From Euperipatoides rowelli (Eukaryota; Onychophora; Udeonychophora; Euonychophora; Peripatopsidae): DNA of 10,511 bases. Shown here piece by piece: positions 7,348 through 10,511 of this stretch; within the stretch, counting starts at the first letter, position 1; each line of letters starts with the position of its first letter. The stretch lies in assembly GCA_003024985.2 (NCBI GenBank), contig PXIH01S0031825.1. One strand, written 5' to 3'. Under the pieces are notes generated by a model. It had not been told where the DNA came from. It saw only the letters and a list, made by a program, of their open reading frames with translations, and ran no database searches. The position numbers and the translations under genes are program-made.

Positions 7348-7776
7348 TTATCCATCCATACACCGAAATGGCATTATGGACATCTGATTTTTATTTTGTT
7401 TCTTTCTTTAATATTAATTCAGACCAAGTCTGATAATTTATTTATGGATAAATAAATTATCAGTTTATCAGCATTGCAAAACATGGGTTAATAATCAGTA
7501 AAACTATATTGTATTTATGCAATCTAAGATTGTTTAAAAATTTAATATTTTATGCTTTTATGTCATTAATCTTCATAAAATGTCATAAAATTCTGAATTA
7601 TTAGATTTTTGAATAATTTTAGATCGCATAAATACAACATCCTTTTATTTTAAATGTGTTTATAGAAATAATTGTCTATATTCATAATTTCTATATCTTT
7701 TGTCTGATTAATATTAAAGAAATTAAATAAAAATTGGGATTAACATAATATCCTTTCAGTGTGTATGGATGGATTA
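7348..7776. mobile_element. Foldback MITE with TTA target duplication, PIF/Harbinger-like
   Basis: The element spans 7351-7773 (423 bp), and TTA lies on both sides (7348-7350 and 7774-7776). The terminal 13 bases TCCATCCATACAC are identical in inverted orientation at 7351-7363 and 7773-7761. Similarity continues inward for about 75 bp with small gaps, including a shared TTTAATATTAAT. A second paired block lies nearer the centre: GTATTTATGC(A/G)ATCTA at 7511-7526 against 7635-7620, extending towards the middle near 7565. The whole element is thus an imperfect hairpin with no coding capacity, which defines a foldback MITE. A 3-bp TTA duplication is characteristic of PIF/Harbinger elements (known for the family), so the assignment is plausible. 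The TTA is short and the flanks are AT-rich, which lowers certainty about the superfamily. Confidence 0.8.
7430..7463. repeat. Perfect palindrome, 16-bp arms, 2-bp centre
   Basis: Positions 7430-7445 are the exact reverse complement of 7448-7463, with GG between. It lies in the left half of the foldback MITE, in a segment where the right half does not align, so it is a private change of that arm. Confidence 0.92.
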
Positions 7777-7984
7777 ATAGTACTATAATAAAAAAGTCCA
7801 AAAGGCATTTTTATTTATTTAAATAACACTTTTATTAACTACTCAGATCAGACACAAGAAAGGATATTTCATGTGCTGATAACAAATAAAAAAACTATAT
7901 TCTCTATTATAGGTAACTAGAAATACTAAAACATAAATCTAAAATAATTGTGATTAAGCTGATGTTGTCAACTAAAATCTTTAG
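7777..7984. other. AT-rich spacer
   Basis: Between the foldback element and copy B. No gene or repeat is recognised. On the minus strand it could be the distal 3' part of the copy B element, since AATAAA-like sequence is present, but copy A shows no match here. Confidence 0.4.
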
Positions 7985-9187
7985 ACCTTACACATGTATT
8001 TTCTTTTGTTTCATGTATTCCTGGTGCCAATACTTTGAAAATAATGAGGGATTCCAACAAAGACTTTTAACTAAAAATAGTAGCAATTGGTGTGGGTTAA
8101 GCAAACTGACCACTCTTTTTTTTTTAAAAAAATATTTATTATGTTTATTGAAATAAGTGAAACCTGTATACATAGATAAATAAATTTTTGATAAAATTAA
8201 CTTAAGGCCCTAGCCCTCAGAAAGATATGGGTCTTAATTACAAAAATGATTCATTGGTCTTGATTTAAAAAATTAATATGCAAGTTAGCCAGATTATGGC
8301 TTTAAACAAAATAATAGATATTAACAATAACTAAAAATGTCTGTAATCCAATAATAACAGATATAATTGGAGGGCGTGGGGAAAACATGAGTCTATCCAT
8401 CCCATGAAATTAAGATGAACATAATGCTGCACATTGTATTCACTGACCCCCAGAAACTTTGACTGCCATTTGAAAAGTTCATGACAATTCAAATTAACCT
8501 CTGTCTAACTGGAGAAGTAATCCATCGATCATAAAAACTAATCAGCAACTCATTGTATATTACAACCACATCAATTGAAATGTGCAAGAGACTAGATGAT
8601 CAGCATACTCATCTCAGTCAATGTATAAAGTTCAATGCACACATGAAGACAAAATCTTGATGTATCCCATTTTATATCAAACATACACTGCTTTGAATTG
8701 TCCAAACCTTGTAAGTGAATTTCACCTTAACAAAAACATAACTCTAATTAAAAGAAATAAAAAATAACATTAACACAAGCAAAGTTAGCCGATGGTCTTA
8801 TTCATTTTATGATGCAGGATATACTATTGTACTTGGACTTGCATGTCCATTTTACTTTCTTAGGCTAAAGTGTCTAGCAAAGATTTACTGACCGTGTGTT
8901 GCGAATCCACATCTGCTTTGTTATGTTTTTATAAGTCACACATCTTCTCCCAATAATTAAGAAAATGTAAGTATTATTAAAACCATAATGTTTGATCAAT
9001 ATATGTAAACCAAAATGGGATAGCTATTGTCAAGTAAAACAGTATCCGATTACAATTTTAAAAAGGTTATGTTATATGCCACTCATAAGAAAATGACGTT
9101 TCAATTAATTAAAAAAATCAATATCCTGTTTTACCTATGTTTTTTCAGTAGAAGTCATAATTTCAATATTAAAATAATCCTAATTGA
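7985..9187 (-). mobile_element. Interspersed repeat, copy B (minus orientation)
   Basis: Reverse-complement partner of 6100-6655. Matching segments are 9187-8771 and about 8125-7985. The intervening 8130-8770 has no counterpart in copy A and holds no recognised gene. Because retrotransposon remnant 9455-10345 lies just upstream in the same orientation, copy B could be that element's 3' non-coding part, with copy A a 5'-truncated copy of the same family (inference). Alternatively the two copies could be long inverted ends of one element of about 3.1 kb. The minus-strand frame at 7988-8173 contains the LLLFLVKSLCWNPSLFSKY stretch matched in copy A. The plus-strand frame at 7950-8156 is its antisense shadow. 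Confidence 0.83.
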
Positions 9188-9454
9188 TTAATTTTTTTAC
9201 TGTTATCATTTTAAATTAAATTTTATAATTATTTAAAGTACATTCTTTCATATTAAGTAAAGTTGTTATTTGGTTTCATATATCCATTAAATCCTGCTTA
9301 ACAAAGTTCAGTGGTATCAGGTTATATTATTATTATATGACTATAAATCACTAAACACCTCATTTTGCACATCTAAACTAAACATTACCACCACCTATCT
9401 GACTTCAGGTATAAGCCATAATAAAGAGATGATCCAAACCACATGGAAGATTCA
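9188..9454. other. AT-rich stretch between copy B and the retrotransposon remnant
   Basis: No frame or repeat is recognised. If copy B is the 3' untranslated part of the minus-strand retrotransposon, this would be part of the same 3' region. Confidence 0.4.
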
Positions 9455-10345
9455 GATTCACTATATCATAAAACCAATCTCTCGCATCATGGAAGTGTCT
9501 ACACTCAAATAATATATGATTGATTTCTTCAATTTGATCCAGAATTGGCAACCAATGGGCAGGTTCAAATTATATTTCTTGTTCAAATACTCATTAGAAC
9601 TATAAGAATTATGAACTAAATGAAAAAAGAAATTAAGCATACCTGGCTTGAAAGTACAATAGATATGGAGAAAATGATTCAGTGGGCAAGCTTGCCTATA
9701 AAATTGATACATTTTTATGAGATAATTTTTCCTGACATATGCATATTTAACAACTCTCATTAATGAGAAAAAGTCAGTTTTAAGGTACTTCCATTTTCCT
9801 CAGGAATAGACCCATAAGAATGTACTAATATACTGTTATACAGAAAGGGATAAATCCAGTTTGCATTACCAGATGGTAAAATCTGATATTCCATCATTAG
9901 CAGAATTCAACATCACCAAGTGATCAGACATAATAGAGTTGATTGCTTTCAAATTCAAGTGCTTCTTCATTACCAATGGAATAAAGACACTCAGTTATTT
10001 TCCTCATATTACCAACAATATGCCTAAAATATTTGTATTTAAGCCCACTTGACCATTGTCAAGTAACAAGGAATTTCTAGAAATAAACTTCCTAAGAAAC
10101 TCTTAAATTCACCCATTAGAAGAAGTTTCCTATTTGTCCCATTACCAAGAAGTATACTCCTCAACAAGTCCTTATTCATCTTAACATTAATTGGAATGTA
10201 ATAATTCAGCATCAAATAGGTGAAACTAAAACAAGAAAATAGGAAAGAATAATAACTCTGTCAAATGAGTTTTCAACTTTAATGTCACTGAAATTAATAT
10301 TTTTCTTAAAGGCAGCCAATACACCCTTAAATGAATAGATCTCAC
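9455..10345 (-). mobile_element. Decayed non-LTR retrotransposon, C-terminal region with zf-RVT-like knuckle
   Basis: The longest frame is minus 9760-9461 (99 codons). Its residues 41-60 read MLNFFFHLVHNSYSSNEYLN, followed by a Cys at residue 71 (codon 9550-9548). In the neighbouring frame the strand continues with EEINHILFECRHFHDARDWF (HILFEC at 9518-9501). Together these resemble the end of LINE ORF2 proteins (zf-RVT-like). There a helical segment precedes a Cys-x2-Cys-x7-His-x4-Cys knuckle, and the second Cys here is lost at a one-base frame break. Upstream on the same strand, broken frames continue to about 10345 (for example GVLAAFKKNINFSD and NVKMNKDLLRSILLGN), but no RT core motif is identified. 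The call therefore rests on the C-terminal pattern. The ATG at 9760 is not a true start. The element is dead, and the clade is undetermined. Confidence 0.6.
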
Positions 10346-10436
10346 ATGCTCAAAAACTGGATAATCATTTAAAAAGATAGATAAATCAATCATTCATTCA
10401 CTTTCCAACTTAGTCTCTTGAAGCTTTATTATATAC
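10346..10436. other. AT-rich spacer
   Basis: Short stretch with no recognised motif; it may be a continuation of the retrotransposon remnant on the minus strand. Confidence 0.35.
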
Positions 10437-10511
10437 TAGCAGATTTACCCGGCGTTGCCCGGGCATTTTTGAACTCCCCCCTCCCCCCCATTACCTGATC
10501 ATTTTTTAACT
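10437..10511 (+). mobile_element. GC-rich repeat terminus (ACCCGGCGTTGCCCGGG)
   Basis: TACTAGCAGATTTACCCGGC at 10434-10453, continuing through GTTGCCCGGG and CATTTTTGAA into two C-runs, then AT-rich DNA to the window end. The CCCGGCGTTGCCCGGG core (10448-10463) can form a 5-bp stem. I recognise this as the start of a repeat seen in many invertebrate genomes but cannot name its class. The abrupt GC-rich block in AT-rich DNA and its position after ATATACTAG support an element boundary. The rest lies outside the window. Confidence 0.6.

Overview
This window looks like AT-rich nuclear DNA from an invertebrate animal, perhaps a lophotrochozoan, although the phylum is a guess. It has decayed non-LTR retrotransposons, a foldback DNA transposon, a degenerate four-base repeat and long A/T runs. 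It has no bacterial gene organisation. No complete protein-coding gene is visible, and the short ATG-to-stop frames are mostly chance frames in low-GC or repeated DNA.

Layout. 1-294 ends with what looks like the terminus of a pogo/Tigger-like DNA transposon. 300-1650 is AT-rich and unassigned. 1655-2762 is a degenerate CTAC/CTAT repeat. 2763-3592 is intron-like. 3593-3664 is a candidate 72-bp exon, GC-rich against its surroundings, with a polypyrimidine tract and AG before it and GT after it. 3665-4890 is AT-rich, with a G12 run and an A25 run. 4890-6090 is the minus-strand remnant of a CR1/L2/Jockey-like LINE, recognised by reverse transcriptase motifs in order. 6100-6655 and 7985-9187 are two copies of one repeat in opposite orientation. 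Between them lie a C-rich decayed repeat (6670-7215) and a 423-bp foldback element with 3-bp TTA target duplications (7351-7773). 9455-10345 is a second minus-strand retrotransposon remnant with a CCHC zinc-knuckle-like C-terminus. The window closes with a GC-rich repeat terminus (10437-10511).

The only candidate host-gene part is the exon; the rest is probably intron or intergenic DNA filled by mobile elements. The most unusual direct observation is a set of three perfect short-loop palindromes (arms 30, 22 and 16 bp; loops 1, 10 and 2), each inside a decayed mobile element. In one case a sister copy lacks one arm, and in another the palindrome sits where a conserved reverse transcriptase block is missing. 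Both fit local template switching that copied one strand back into the other. I found no evidence of a new multi-gene system.
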